Program-made: the position numbers and the translations under genes | Part shown: positions 42,311 to 50,664 of the stretch, piece by piece | How the letters are laid out: every line of letters starts with the position of its first letter | Position numbering within the stretch: position 1 is the stretch's first letter | Notes under the pieces: generated by a model | The model's database searches: none | What the model saw: only the letters and a program-made list of their open reading frames with translations | What the model was told of the DNA's origin: nothing | Source of the DNA: Mycobacterium sp. 852002-51971_SCH5477799-a | GTDB lineage: Bacteria; Actinomycetota; Actinomycetes; Mycobacteriales; Mycobacteriaceae | Assembly (NCBI RefSeq): GCF_001667145.1 | Contig: NZ_LZIF01000111.1 | Coordinates: forward strand, 38,863-102,862 | DNA length: 64,000 nt | Reading direction: 5' to 3'

Positions 42311-43366
42311 CTACCAGGTGCGGCGCGCTCCAGTGGTGAGCTGGTCACCGTTGTGGCGCCACCGCGGCTCTTTGTCGACGGTGCGTTCCGTGATACCCCT
42401 CAGACTGCGAATCACGGTTCCGTACAGACCCGATGCGGTGCTCGAGATTTTGCCGCCCGGTGGCTCGTCCATGAACGGCATGAACTTGTCCGGGAAGCCC
42501 GGCATCGTGCAACCGATGCAGATTCCACCGACGTTGGGGCAGCCCCCGACGCCGTTGATCCACCCGCGCTTGGGCACATTGCATTTGACAACCGGCCCCC
42601 AACAGCCAAGCTTCACAATGCATTTCGGTGATCCATACTCGGTGGCGAAGTCGCCCTGCTCGTAGTAGCCGGCCCGATCACACCCCTCGTGCACGGTCTT
42701 GCCGAACAGCCATTGTGGGCGAAGCGCGTCGTCGAGCGGGATCATCGGCGCCTGACCGGTCGCCATGTAGAGCAGGTAGGTCAGCGTCTCCGACAGGTTG
42801 TCGGGATGGATCGGGCAGCCGGGCACGCACACGATCGGAATGCCCGCCTTGCTCTTCCAGTCCCAGCCGAGGTAATCCGGCACGCCCATCGCTCCGGTCG
42901 GGTTGCCGGCCATCGCGTGGATTCCCCCGTAGGTGGCGCAGGTCCCGACCGCCACGATGGCGGTGGCCTTGGGGGCCAACCGGTCGAGCCACTCGCTGGT
43001 GGTGATCGGCTGCCCGGTGGCCGGGTCGTTGCCGAAGCCGCACCAGTAGCCTTCGTCCTTGATCTTCTCGTTCGGGATGGATCCTTCGACGACGAGCACA
43101 AAGGGCTCCAACTCGCCGCGGTCGCCCTTGAAGAACCACTCCAGGAAGTCGTCCGCACCTCCGTTGGGTCCGCATTCGAAGTCGATGAGGGGCCAGTGCA
43201 CGGCGACTTGGGGGAGTCCTGGCAGGGCCCCCAATGCGATTTCCTCGACGCTCGGTTGGGTGGCAGCAGTCAACGCCACCGAATCACCGTCACAACTGAG
43301 GCCCGCATTGATCCATAGAACATGGATCAATGTTTGTTCTGCCTTGACTGCTGCTTCTGTTGGCAT
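42311..43366 (-). CDS. hhyS: [NiFe] hydrogenase small subunit, group 1h
   Basis: A 351-residue electron-transfer subunit with three iron-sulfur clusters. There is no Tat signal: it begins MPTEAAVKAEQTLIHVLWI, so the enzyme is likely cytoplasmic or on the inner membrane face. The proximal-cluster motif reads LSCDGDS (C25, D28) where most small subunits have CxxC, the 3Cys-1Asp arrangement known from group 1h. Other ligands: GTCATYGG, VPGCPIHPDN and the medial/distal region GCDRAGYYE, CIVKLGCWGP, CPNVGGICIGCTMPGFPD. A good promoter lies upstream. Confidence 0.95.
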   Translation of the reverse strand: MPTEAAVKAEQTLIHVLWINAGLSCDGDSVALTAATQPSVEEIALGALPGLPQVAVHWPLIDFECGPNGGADDFLEWFFKGDRGELEPFVLVVEGSIPNEKIKDEGYWCGFGNDPATGQPITTSEWLDRLAPKATAIVAVGTCATYGGIHAMAGNPTGAMGVPDYLGWDWKSKAGIPIVCVPGCPIHPDNLSETLTYLLYMATGQAPMIPLDDALRPQWLFGKTVHEGCDRAGYYEQGDFATEYGSPKCIVKLGCWGPVVKCNVPKRGWINGVGGCPNVGGICIGCTMPGFPDKFMPFMDEPPGGKISSTASGLYGTVIRSLRGITERTVDKEPRWRHNGDQLTTGARRTW

Positions 43367-43447
43367 GCTGCAGCTTTCCGGAGCCGGGCTGGGGCTCCTG
43401 CGCCACCGGAGTCGACCGTCGGCCCACTTGCGCAGCGCTATTTTTTG

Positions 43448-43476
43448 GGTCTACTCCCGCTATCGAGCGTTGTCAA
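43448..43476 (-). promoter_or_regulatory. Promoter of the hydrogenase structural genes
   Basis: Read on the minus strand, TTGACA (43476-43471) and TAGACC (43453-43448) are separated by exactly 17 bases. The -35 is a perfect consensus. A start near 43441 would give a leader of about 75 bases before hhyS. Confidence 0.6.
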
Positions 43477-43489
43477 CGGTCCGACTTGA

Positions 43490-43502
43490 GGGACTAATAG
43501 TC
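43490..43502. promoter_or_regulatory. Imperfect DosR-like palindrome upstream of hhyS
   Basis: GGGACT-AAT-AGTC resembles the hypoxia regulator DosR box (GGGACT, two A/T bases, AGTCCC), but the spacer is one base longer and the right half is only partly conserved. It is centred about 20 bases upstream of the -35, a position used by DosR at other promoters. Group 1h hydrogenase of M. smegmatis is known to be DosR-controlled. Confidence 0.35.
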
Positions 43503-43579
43503 ATGTGTTGTATAGCGTCGAAAGGCGTTGCGCGCCTAGGTGATCCGTCGATTGTGGCCAGCCAACACGGGCCCGGTCG

Positions 43580-43600
43580 TCCTGCGAATGGTTCGCAGGA
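43580..43600 (-). terminator. Hairpin between hypB and hhyS
   Basis: TCCTGCGAA-tgg-TTCGCAGGA is a perfect 9-bp stem with a 3-base loop, 35 bases past the hypB stop. It lacks a U-tract. It may end or attenuate the nicT-hypA-hypB transcript before the hhyS promoter. Confidence 0.5.
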
Positions 43601-43634
43601 GCGGCGCTCCCCCGGTGGGCGTCGCGCGCGCGGT

Positions 43635-44408
43635 TTAGGGCGCGTCGGTGGCGAAGCGCCGCAGCCAGCCGAACCAGGCGCCCATGCCAGCGCCCGTGCG
43701 GGCGCTGACGGGCAGAATTGTCGCTGCCGCATTCACTTCGCGAACATGGGCGATGTACGTGTCGACATCCACGTCGAGGTGGGGCACCAAGTCGATCTTG
43801 TTGAGCAGTACCACGTCCACGGACCGGAACATCACTGGGTACTTCAGCGGCTTGTCCTCGCCCTCGGTCACCGAATAGACCATTGCCTTGGCGTGCTCGC
43901 CGACATCGAACTCCGCCGGACAGACCAGATTTCCGACGTTCTCGATGATCACCAGGTCCAGCGCGGCGAGGTCGAGGCCGGGCAGCGCGCGGTTGATCAT
44001 GGGCGCATCGAGGTGGCATTCGCCGCCAAATCCGTTGCTGGTATTGAGCAGTGACACCTGGGCGCCGCGGCCGCTGAGCTTTGCCGCATCCAGATCGGTG
44101 GCGATATCGCCCTCGATCACCCCGAGCGCCAGTTCGCCGGCGAGTTCGTCGAGCGTTGCCTGCAGGATGGTGGTTTTGCCCGATCCCGGAGAGCTCATCA
44201 GGTTCAGGGTGCGCACCCCGTTGCTCTCGAAGGCCGCCCGGTTCGCGTCGGCGAGCACGTCGTTCTCGGCGAAGATCGCCTCCAGCACGTCGATGCGCTG
44301 ACTGCCGGTCTGATAGCTGCTGTGATCGCCATGATCGTGATCGTGCGGAACGTGATCGTGTTCGTGGGTGTGCACGGTTCCATCGTCGTGCCGATGAAAT
44401 CTACCCAT
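43635..44408 (-). CDS. hypB: Nickel-incorporation GTPase HypB
   Basis: A 257-residue GTPase that inserts nickel with HypA. The N-terminus is His-rich (MGRFHRHDDGTVHTHEHDH...), a nickel-storage feature. GTPase motifs: LMSSPGSGKTTI (P-loop), EGDIATDLDA, NTSNGFGGECHLDA (metal-site Cys-His), IIENVGNLVCP and LLNKIDLVPHL. The ATG at 44408 was chosen over a TTG two codons earlier. hypA ends 12 bases upstream. Confidence 0.95.
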   Translation of the reverse strand: MGRFHRHDDGTVHTHEHDHVPHDHDHGDHSSYQTGSQRIDVLEAIFAENDVLADANRAAFESNGVRTLNLMSSPGSGKTTILQATLDELAGELALGVIEGDIATDLDAAKLSGRGAQVSLLNTSNGFGGECHLDAPMINRALPGLDLAALDLVIIENVGNLVCPAEFDVGEHAKAMVYSVTEGEDKPLKYPVMFRSVDVVLLNKIDLVPHLDVDVDTYIAHVREVNAAATILPVSARTGAGMGAWFGWLRRFATDAP

Positions 44409-44420
44409 CGTCAACGCCTT

Positions 44421-44756
44421 TCACGAGACATCTAACGACGTCACCAAGAATTCGTTGCCGCGCAGCACCTCGACGTCGGAACTGTCACACCGGGGGCACC
44501 AGATCGACCACGGCGAGGTGATCTCGGATTGCCCGCCGCACGCACGGCACTCGACTTCGGCGCCGACGCACTCGAGTTCCAGTTCGGCGTCCGGCATGTC
44601 CTCGGCGTCGCGGACCAGCGTCCAGCAGAATGACAGCGACTCCGGCACCACCTGCCGAAGGGCGCCCACCCGCACCCGCACCACGTCGACGTGGCGACCG
44701 TCGGCGTGATTCTTGACGACACCGGCGATCGCCTCGCACAGCGACAGCTCGTGCAC
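44421..44756 (-). CDS. hypA: Nickel-delivery protein HypA
   Basis: A 111-residue metallochaperone. MHELSLCEAI supplies the essential His2 nickel site, and a structural zinc site is formed by CRAC and CPRC (VECRACGGQSE...WCPRCDSSDV). It works with HypB, encoded 12 bases downstream. GTG start. Placed between nicT and hypB, so import and insertion of nickel are encoded side by side. Confidence 0.94.
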   Translation of the reverse strand: MHELSLCEAIAGVVKNHADGRHVDVVRVRVGALRQVVPESLSFCWTLVRDAEDMPDAELELECVGAEVECRACGGQSEITSPWSIWCPRCDSSDVEVLRGNEFLVTSLDVS

Positions 44757-44858
44757 CGCCGGTCACCGCCGATCCGCGAGCTGGGCGCAGGCCAACGAGC
44801 CCATGAGCACCGTTCTACACCCGAACGGCGATCTGTGGTCGGCCTTGGCTCGTTCGGT

Positions 44859-45971
44859 TCAGGCGGTCCACTTCTCTTCGATGCGCCCGTAGCGCCAGAT
44901 GAGCAGAGCCACCGCCCACGTGACGACGAACATGCCGACGATGAAGTCGCCGATCGTGTTGAGGTCCAGCCCCCCGATCCAGCTCCAGAAGGGCCCGCGC
45001 CAACCGAACTGGTCGGCGAACAGGATGAGGAGTTCGATGCTGCCGATCACCCACGCGATCGCCACCGACAGCGCCGTGATGGTGATGTTGTAGTAGATCT
45101 TGCGCACGGGGTTGGAAAAGGCCCATCCGTAGGCGAAATTCATGAACGAGCCGTCGATGGTGTCCAGCAGACACATGCCCGCGGTGAACAGCACCGGCAG
45201 ACACATGATGGCGTACCAGGGCAGCCCGGCGGCTGCGCTGGTACCGGCCAGCACCAAGAGCGCGATCTCGGTGGCGGTGTCGAACCCGAGCCCGAACAAC
45301 AAGCCGACCGGATAGCAGTGCCAGGACCTGGTGATCGACTTGGTGAAGCGGCCGAGCAACCGGTTCATCACCCCACGGTTGTCCAGATGCCGCTCCAGTT
45401 CGGCCGCGTCGGTCTCGGGATCGAATTCGCCCCGGCGTAGCCGCGCGAAGACGCGCAGTATGCCGACCAGGACGATGACGTTGAGAAGCGCGATTGCGTA
45501 CAGGAACACGCCCGAGACGCTCGTGCCGATCAGCCCGGTGTAGTGATGCAGCGTCGAGGAGTCGTCGCTGACCGGTCCGACGACCGTCCGCACTCCACAC
45601 GCCAGCAGCACCGCCAGCCCGAACACCACGGTGGAGTGGCCCAGCGAAAAGAAGAAGCCGACGGCCAGCGGGCGTTGCCCGTCGTTCATCAGCTTGCGGG
45701 TGGTGTTGTCGATGGCGGCGATATGGTCGGCGTCAAAGGCGTGACGCATGCCCAGGGTGTAGGCCGTTAAGCCGATACCGACGCCAAAAGCCTTGCCGCC
45801 CAGGCTGTATTGGGCCGGCGCCACGAAGAACATCATGGTGAACCAGCCGAGCATGTGCAGCGCGACGATCACCGCCAGCATCGATGCCAGTCGCCACCAC
45901 TGCGCCGGCGTCAGGGCGCCGAGAAGCCTGGTCGTCCGTGACGGCCGCCAGTCGATCTCGGTACTGGCCAC
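44859..45971 (-). CDS. nicT: NiCoT-family nickel/cobalt transporter
   Basis: A 370-residue permease with eight predicted membrane segments. The NiCoT signature RHAFDADHIAAIDNTTRKLM is present in helix II, with FFFSLGHSTVVF, LGFDTATEIALLVLAG and IDGSFMNFAYGWAF further on. It supplies nickel for the hydrogenase and could also feed cobalt to the corrin pathway. The GTG at 45971 (VASTEIDW) matches the mycobacterial orthologue; a longer frame runs into the Fur-family gene and is rejected. In M. tuberculosis nicT persists without this hydrogenase, as I recall. Confidence 0.93.
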   Translation of the reverse strand: MASTEIDWRPSRTTRLLGALTPAQWWRLASMLAVIVALHMLGWFTMMFFVAPAQYSLGGKAFGVGIGLTAYTLGMRHAFDADHIAAIDNTTRKLMNDGQRPLAVGFFFSLGHSTVVFGLAVLLACGVRTVVGPVSDDSSTLHHYTGLIGTSVSGVFLYAIALLNVIVLVGILRVFARLRRGEFDPETDAAELERHLDNRGVMNRLLGRFTKSITRSWHCYPVGLLFGLGFDTATEIALLVLAGTSAAAGLPWYAIMCLPVLFTAGMCLLDTIDGSFMNFAYGWAFSNPVRKIYYNITITALSVAIAWVIGSIELLILFADQFGWRGPFWSWIGGLDLNTIGDFIVGMFVVTWAVALLIWRYGRIEEKWTA

Positions 45972-46047
45972 TGGGGTCCTTCCGGCGCGTCCTTGCGGTA
46001 TCGGCTGAGAACAACCGGCACGACTGTAAGTTCCACGGCTTCCCAGA

Positions 46048-46062
46048 TGCAAGTGAGTTGCA
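46048..46062. promoter_or_regulatory. Palindrome between nicT and the Fur-family gene, candidate operator
   Basis: TGCAA-gtgag-TTGCA is a perfect 5-5-5 inverted repeat in the 157-base divergent gap, 76 bases from the nicT start and 66 from the regulator start. Actinobacterial Nur boxes contain TTGCA half sites with 5-base spacing (from memory), which this matches. Confidence 0.5.
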
Positions 46063-46116
46063 GGAATCGCGGAGCCTGGATCTCGTCGAAGACTGGCGAT
46101 CCGCCCGCTTGGGCGC

Positions 46117-46122
46117 GACACT
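46117..46122 (+). promoter_or_regulatory. Possible -10 for leaderless Fur-family gene
   Basis: GACACT lies six bases before the GTG; it matches nAnnnT but not the leading T of TAnnnT. Confidence 0.3.
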
Positions 46123-46128
46123 GAAGCG

Positions 46129-46623
46129 GTGGCGCCCAAGCCCTCGGCACTGGATGCGTCGGTCACCGAGAGGATCGGCGATTTCCTGCGCGCCCGGGGG
46201 CTGCGACGAATGGCCTCGCGCATCCAGGTGCTGGCGGTGCTCGAGCCCGTCAACGGTCACCTGCCCGTCGGCGAGATCTACAAGCGGATGCGGGAATGCC
46301 TGCCGTCCGGGACACACGCGCCCGACGTGGCGACCGTCTACCGCACCGTGACCACGCTCGTCGACCAGGGCGTGCTGCACGCGTTGACGCTCGACGGCGG
46401 CGTGACGACCTATGGGTTGGCCACCGCGCCGCACCATCACGCCGTATGCACCAACTGCGGCACCATCATCGAGGTGCCCGCCCGCCAGCTGAGTTCGGCA
46501 CTCGAACACGCGATGGCGGGCAGTTCCTTCGCGCTGTCGGACGCCGCGGGTCTGACGCTGCACGGCCTGTGTCCGCAATGCCAGGACGACGACAAGCCCG
46601 CCGCGCGACCGCGCCGGGGTTAA
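46129..46623 (+). CDS. Fur-family metalloregulator, probable nickel sensor (Nur-like)
   Basis: A 164-residue repressor. The winged helix (about 15-90) includes MASRIQVLAVLEPVNGHLPVGEIYKRM and PDVATVYRTVTTLVDQGVLH, the Fur recognition helix. The dimer domain carries APHHHAVCTNCG (metal His plus CxxC) and LHGLCPQCQ, the structural zinc pair. It diverges from nicT with a palindrome between, the standard layout for nickel control by a Nur protein, so nickel is the best guess over iron or zinc. It converges with mtr, overlapping by four bases. Confidence 0.85.
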   Translation: MAPKPSALDASVTERIGDFLRARGLRRMASRIQVLAVLEPVNGHLPVGEIYKRMRECLPSGTHAPDVATVYRTVTTLVDQGVLHALTLDGGVTTYGLATAPHHHAVCTNCGTIIEVPARQLSSALEHAMAGSSFALSDAAGLTLHGLCPQCQDDDKPAARPRRG

Positions 46624-47999
46624 GCCAGACCCAGTAGAGCGTTCTCCACCACTTCGGGAAGCGCCGGGTGGATCCAGTATTGCCCCCGGGCCATCTGCGC
46701 CGCGGTCAGCCCGAAGCTCATGGCCTGGACCAACGGCTGAATGATCGATGAGGCCTGCTGGCCCATGATGTGCGCGCCCAGCAGGCGCCCGGTGCCGCGC
46801 TCGGCGACGAGCTTGACGATCCCGGTGGTGTCCTCCGACGCCCACCCGTAGGCGACGTCGCCGTAGTCCTGGATCTTCGCCGAGACTTTGAAACCCTTTG
46901 CGATGGCTTCGTTTTCGGTCAGCCCGACGCTGGCGACCTGCGGATCGGTGAACACCGCCGAGGGCACGTAGCGATGGTCGGTGACGGCCATCGCCCCGGT
47001 GTCGTCCCAGTCGCAGAACAGGTTGTGCTGCACCACGCGCGCCTCGTGATTGGCCACGTGTTTGAGCTCATAGGGCGACGAGACGTCGCCGAGCGCGAAA
47101 ACCCCACGCGCCGTGGTCCGCTGGTACTGATCGACGGCCACCAGGCCGTCCTCGACAGCGACTCCGGCCTGCTCGAGGTCGAGTCGATCGGCGTTGGACA
47201 CCCGGCCCGTCGCCACCAGCAGCGCGTCGGCGTGCACGGTGCGACCGTCATCGAGTTCCACCGCGACGCCCGGACCGTGGTTTTCGGCGCCCACGACGTT
47301 GCGGTGGGTGTGCAGTTCCCATTTGCTCGACGCGATACGGGTGAAGCGCTCGCTGACGACATCGTCGAGATGGCGCAGCAGTGTGGAGCCCCGGACCACC
47401 AGGGTGACGCGTGAGCCCAGCGAGGAGAAGATGTGGGCGAATTCGGCCGCGACGAAACCGCCTCCGACGATCATCAGATGTTCTGGCAGTTCGGGGATTC
47501 GCATGATCGTGTCGCTGGTGTGGTACCGGGCGCCGCACTCGAGGATCGCCGGGGGCACCACCGCTCGCGCGCCGGCGGCGATCACCACCTGGTCGGCCGT
47601 GAATTCGTCGCCGGCATCGGTGCGCAACAGGTAGCGCCCGTCGGACTGGACCGGCCCGAAGCGGGTGTGCTGCTTGTACACATCGACGTTGGGTGCCGAA
47701 CAGCGATAGTCCTCACCGCCGACCCCGATCGGATCGATGCGCCCGAAGACGCGCGACACGATATCGTCCCAGCGCACCCGGTCGATGCGCGCGTCGATGC
47801 CGAAGCGCGCCGCATCCCGGACAGTCTGGGCCACCTCGGCGGCGTAGACGAACATCTTGGTCGGGATGCACCCGACGTTCAGACATGTGCCACCGAAGGT
47901 GCCCTCTTCGCAGATCGCCACCCGCTTATCGTCGAATCGGTCATCGAGAATGCTGTTGCCAGAACCGGTTCCGATGATCGCGACGTCGTAGGTCTCCAA
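46620..47999 (-). CDS. mtr: Mycothione reductase
   Basis: Reduces oxidised mycothiol with NADPH, the actinobacterial counterpart of glutathione reductase. The 459-residue flavoprotein has DVAIIGTGSGNSI (FAD), the redox pair GGTCLNVGCIPTKMFV, a second dinucleotide site MIVGGGFVAAEFAHIF, FALGDVSSP and the C-terminal HPALPEVVENALLGL with the active His-Glu. TTG start at 47999 with AAAGGGG upstream aligns with the M. tuberculosis enzyme; the longer frame to 48209 overlaps the hydrolase gene in another frame. Confidence 0.94.
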   Translation of the reverse strand: METYDVAIIGTGSGNSILDDRFDDKRVAICEEGTFGGTCLNVGCIPTKMFVYAAEVAQTVRDAARFGIDARIDRVRWDDIVSRVFGRIDPIGVGGEDYRCSAPNVDVYKQHTRFGPVQSDGRYLLRTDAGDEFTADQVVIAAGARAVVPPAILECGARYHTSDTIMRIPELPEHLMIVGGGFVAAEFAHIFSSLGSRVTLVVRGSTLLRHLDDVVSERFTRIASSKWELHTHRNVVGAENHGPGVAVELDDGRTVHADALLVATGRVSNADRLDLEQAGVAVEDGLVAVDQYQRTTARGVFALGDVSSPYELKHVANHEARVVQHNLFCDWDDTGAMAVTDHRYVPSAVFTDPQVASVGLTENEAIAKGFKVSAKIQDYGDVAYGWASEDTTGIVKLVAERGTGRLLGAHIMGQQASSIIQPLVQAMSFGLTAAQMARGQYWIHPALPEVVENALLGLA

Positions 48000-48003
48000 G
48001 CCG

Positions 48004-49053
48004 TCACCCCTTTCGCAGCGACGCCGGGGCATCGTTGACAGTGCGCAGGTAGCCGTCCAGCCACAGATCCAGTTCCCGATAGGCGACTGCGCGCGGCTCG
48101 GGCAACGACAAAAACACGTCGTGCTTGGCGTCGGCCACCGGGACCACTGCGGTGCGGTTGCCGACGCAGCCCGCCCAGCGGGCGATCTGGGTGACGTCGA
48201 GAACCGCATCGCCGCACTGCATGGACGCGGAATCGGTGCCTTCGTGCACGCTGCGATCGGATCGCAGGATCAGATTGGGCACGCCGACGTCGAGGCCACG
48301 GTGCAGCCGGGCCTGGCCGCGTCGGATGGCGTGCAGCCAGCCAAAGGTGATGGGGAAGCCGCCCACGGGTTTCCACTGCAGGTTGTAATCGAAATCGCCG
48401 CCATAGTCGCGGTGCAGGGTGGTGCCGTAGCCGCCGTCACCGGGCGACCGGGCCACGCCCTTGGACCGCACGCGGGACAAGCCGGCGATCAGCGCCACCG
48501 TCATGGAATGCCGCAGGATGGGCGGGCCGGGCAGGTCCAAGAACGGGCTGTTGAGCACCAGGCCGCCGACGCGGGCGTGCGCGGCCGGGTCTCGCCGGCG
48601 TAACCGGTCCAGCCACAGCGACACGATGAGTCCGCCCGCGGAATGCGCGTACAGCAGGACCCGGTCGTGCTCCGCGACGCCGGCCAGCGCCTGATCGAGT
48701 TCGGCCTCGTAGTTGGTGAGGTCGGTGATGAAGTGCGGCGTTTGGCCGTCGCGCCACGACCGGCCGCACTTGTGCAGGTCCAGCGCGTAGAAGGCGAAGC
48801 CGCGGGCCGCGAAATGATCGGCCAGCTCGGTATGGAAGAAGTAGTCGGTGTAGCCGTGCACCGCCAACACCGCGTGCGCGGCGGGGATTGTCCCGCGGCC
48901 CGCGTGCTGCGGTTCGGATCCGCGGCGTATCAGGGTCGCGACGATGTCGCCCTCACCGGCCGGATCGGACCCGAGCGCGAGGGTGCGCTGCTGGTAACCG
49001 GAAAGAACGTCGGGCACCCAACCGGTCACTTCGCGGGCCACCCTGCCAGTCAC
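48004..49053 (-). CDS. Alpha/beta hydrolase (Rv2854-like)
   Basis: A 349-residue serine hydrolase: oxyanion region AVHGYTDYFFH, DLHKCGRSWRDGQTPHF, the nucleophile elbow LLYAHSAGGLIVSLW and a late DAKHDVFLS with the catalytic His. This resembles monoacylglycerol lipase/lysophospholipase types. It may be transcribed with mtr, four bases downstream. The GTG start is preceded, six bases away, by TAAGCT, a likely leaderless -10. Confidence 0.85.
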   Translation of the reverse strand: MTGRVAREVTGWVPDVLSGYQQRTLALGSDPAGEGDIVATLIRRGSEPQHAGRGTIPAAHAVLAVHGYTDYFFHTELADHFAARGFAFYALDLHKCGRSWRDGQTPHFITDLTNYEAELDQALAGVAEHDRVLLYAHSAGGLIVSLWLDRLRRRDPAAHARVGGLVLNSPFLDLPGPPILRHSMTVALIAGLSRVRSKGVARSPGDGGYGTTLHRDYGGDFDYNLQWKPVGGFPITFGWLHAIRRGQARLHRGLDVGVPNLILRSDRSVHEGTDSASMQCGDAVLDVTQIARWAGCVGNRTAVVPVADAKHDVFLSLPEPRAVAYRELDLWLDGYLRTVNDAPASLRKG

Positions 49054-49059
49054 GAGGCC

Positions 49060-49065
49060 AGCTTA
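49060..49065 (-). promoter_or_regulatory. Candidate -10 for leaderless hydrolase gene
   Basis: On the minus strand TAAGCT is followed by six bases and the GTG start at 49053. No ribosome site intervenes. Confidence 0.5.
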
Positions 49066-49164
49066 GAGCTTTTGCTGAGGGCGGGGCGGCGCACGTGGTT
49101 CGCGGCCCAATTGCCTCGGGATAACCTGAGGATCGGCCCAGTCGAGGGAAGGACCAGCACGCCG

Positions 49165-50664
49165 GTGTCAGCGCTAGCCACAACCACGTCCACAGACGTC
49201 GTGCTGGTAGGCGCGGGCATCATGAGCGCGACGCTGGGGGCGTTGCTGCGCCGGCTGCAGCCGGATTGGTCGATGACCTTCGTGGAGCGCCTGGATGCCG
49301 TCGCCGGCGAAAGCAGCAGCCCGTGGAACAACGCGGGCACCGGGCATTCGGCGCTGTGCGAGCTGAACTACACCCCGCAGCGCGCCAACGGCTCCATCGA
49401 CATCGGCAAAGCCGTGCGCATCAACGAGCAATTCCAGGTGACCCGGCAGTTCTGGGCCTACGCTGTCGAGAACGGGATCCTGACCGATAGACGCTTCCTC
49501 ACCGCGATCCCGCACGCGAGCTTCGTGCGCGGCGCGCAGCGCGTCGACTATCTACGGCGCCGGCAGCGGGCCTTGGCGTCCAACCCGCTGTTCGCGGGTG
49601 TCGAATTGATCGACGACCCGGCCGAGTTCGCCCGCCGGTTGCCGTTGATGGCGGCCGGACGCGACTTCTCCGAACCCACGGCGCTCAACTGGGCGCCCAA
49701 CGGCACCGACGTCGACTTCGGCGCTCTGTCACGACAACTCGTCGGCTTCTGTGTGCGCAGCGGCGCGACCGCGCTGTTCGGTCACGAGGTCCGCGCCCTG
49801 TCCCGCCAGTCCGACGGCACGTGGACGCTGTCGATCCGCAACCGGCGCACCGGCGAAAAGCACCGTCATAACGCTAAATTCGTCTTCGTCGGGGCCGGCG
49901 GTGCGGCGCTGCCGCTGTTGCAGAAATCCGGCATCCACGAGGTCCGGGGTTTCGCCGGGTTCCCGATCGGCGGCCGATTCCTGCGCGCCGGCAATCCGGC
50001 GCTCACCGCCGCGCACCGGGCCAAGGTGTACGGCGTGCCCGCACCGGGCGCCCCGCCGCTGGGCGCGCTGCATCTAGACCTGCGCTACGTCAACGGCAAG
50101 CCGTGGCTGGTGTTCGGCCCATACGCCGGCTGGTCACCGAAGTTCTTGAAGCACGGACACTTCACCGATCTGTCCCGCTCGGTGAAGCCGGACAACCTGG
50201 CCTCGCTGGTCGGTGTCGGAATCGGTCAGCTGACGCTGGTCAGATATTTGATCGGGCAGCTGCGGCTGTCCGGACCGGATCGGCTTCGCGCGCTGCGCGA
50301 GTTCGCCCCCACCGCAGTCGCTTCGGACTGGGAGCCGACGGTGGCCGGCCAGCGGGTGCAGGTGATCCGGCGCGACAAGCGCAAGGGCGGTGTGCTCGAC
50401 TTCGACACCACCGTGGTGGGCGCCGCCGACGGAAGCATCGCTGGGTTGCTCGGCGGTTCCCCGGGAGCGTCGACGGCGGTGCCGATCATGCTCGGCGTGC
50501 TGGAACGCTGCTTCGCCAACCGCTTTCAATCGTGGTTACCCGCGCTCAAGGAGATGGTTCCGTCGCTGGGGGCGAAGCTGTCGGATGAGCCGGCGCTGTA
50601 CGACGAGGTTTTTTCCTGGGGAACGAAGGTGCTGGGGTTGGGCGATGAGGAGCGGAGCCGGTGA
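49165..50664 (+). CDS. mqo: Malate:quinone oxidoreductase
   Basis: An FAD-dependent peripheral membrane enzyme that oxidises malate and reduces menaquinone. The 499-residue sequence has VVLVGAGIMSATLGALLRRL (FAD), SSPWNNAGTGHSALCELNYTP (substrate region), RINEQFQVTRQFWAYAV, FVFVGAGGAALPLLQKSG, PIGGRFLRA and LGGSPGASTAVPIML near the end. GTG start at 49165 agrees with the M. tuberculosis protein start. It overlaps the next gene by GTGA. Confidence 0.94.
   Translation: MSALATTTSTDVVLVGAGIMSATLGALLRRLQPDWSMTFVERLDAVAGESSSPWNNAGTGHSALCELNYTPQRANGSIDIGKAVRINEQFQVTRQFWAYAVENGILTDRRFLTAIPHASFVRGAQRVDYLRRRQRALASNPLFAGVELIDDPAEFARRLPLMAAGRDFSEPTALNWAPNGTDVDFGALSRQLVGFCVRSGATALFGHEVRALSRQSDGTWTLSIRNRRTGEKHRHNAKFVFVGAGGAALPLLQKSGIHEVRGFAGFPIGGRFLRAGNPALTAAHRAKVYGVPAPGAPPLGALHLDLRYVNGKPWLVFGPYAGWSPKFLKHGHFTDLSRSVKPDNLASLVGVGIGQLTLVRYLIGQLRLSGPDRLRALREFAPTAVASDWEPTVAGQRVQVIRRDKRKGGVLDFDTTVVGAADGSIAGLLGGSPGASTAVPIMLGVLERCFANRFQSWLPALKEMVPSLGAKLSDEPALYDEVFSWGTKVLGLGDEERSR

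Noticed and set aside
42211..42348. N-terminal extension of the hydrogenase large subunit
   Set aside because: The 46 extra residues are low-complexity and overlap the spacer to hhyS; conserved sequence begins at MTTIIPDP with a nearby GGAAGAAG site.
45972..46253. Upstream extension of nicT
   Set aside because: It would cross the divergent gap and overlap the Fur-family gene; the conserved start VASTEIDW at 45971 fits the orthologue.
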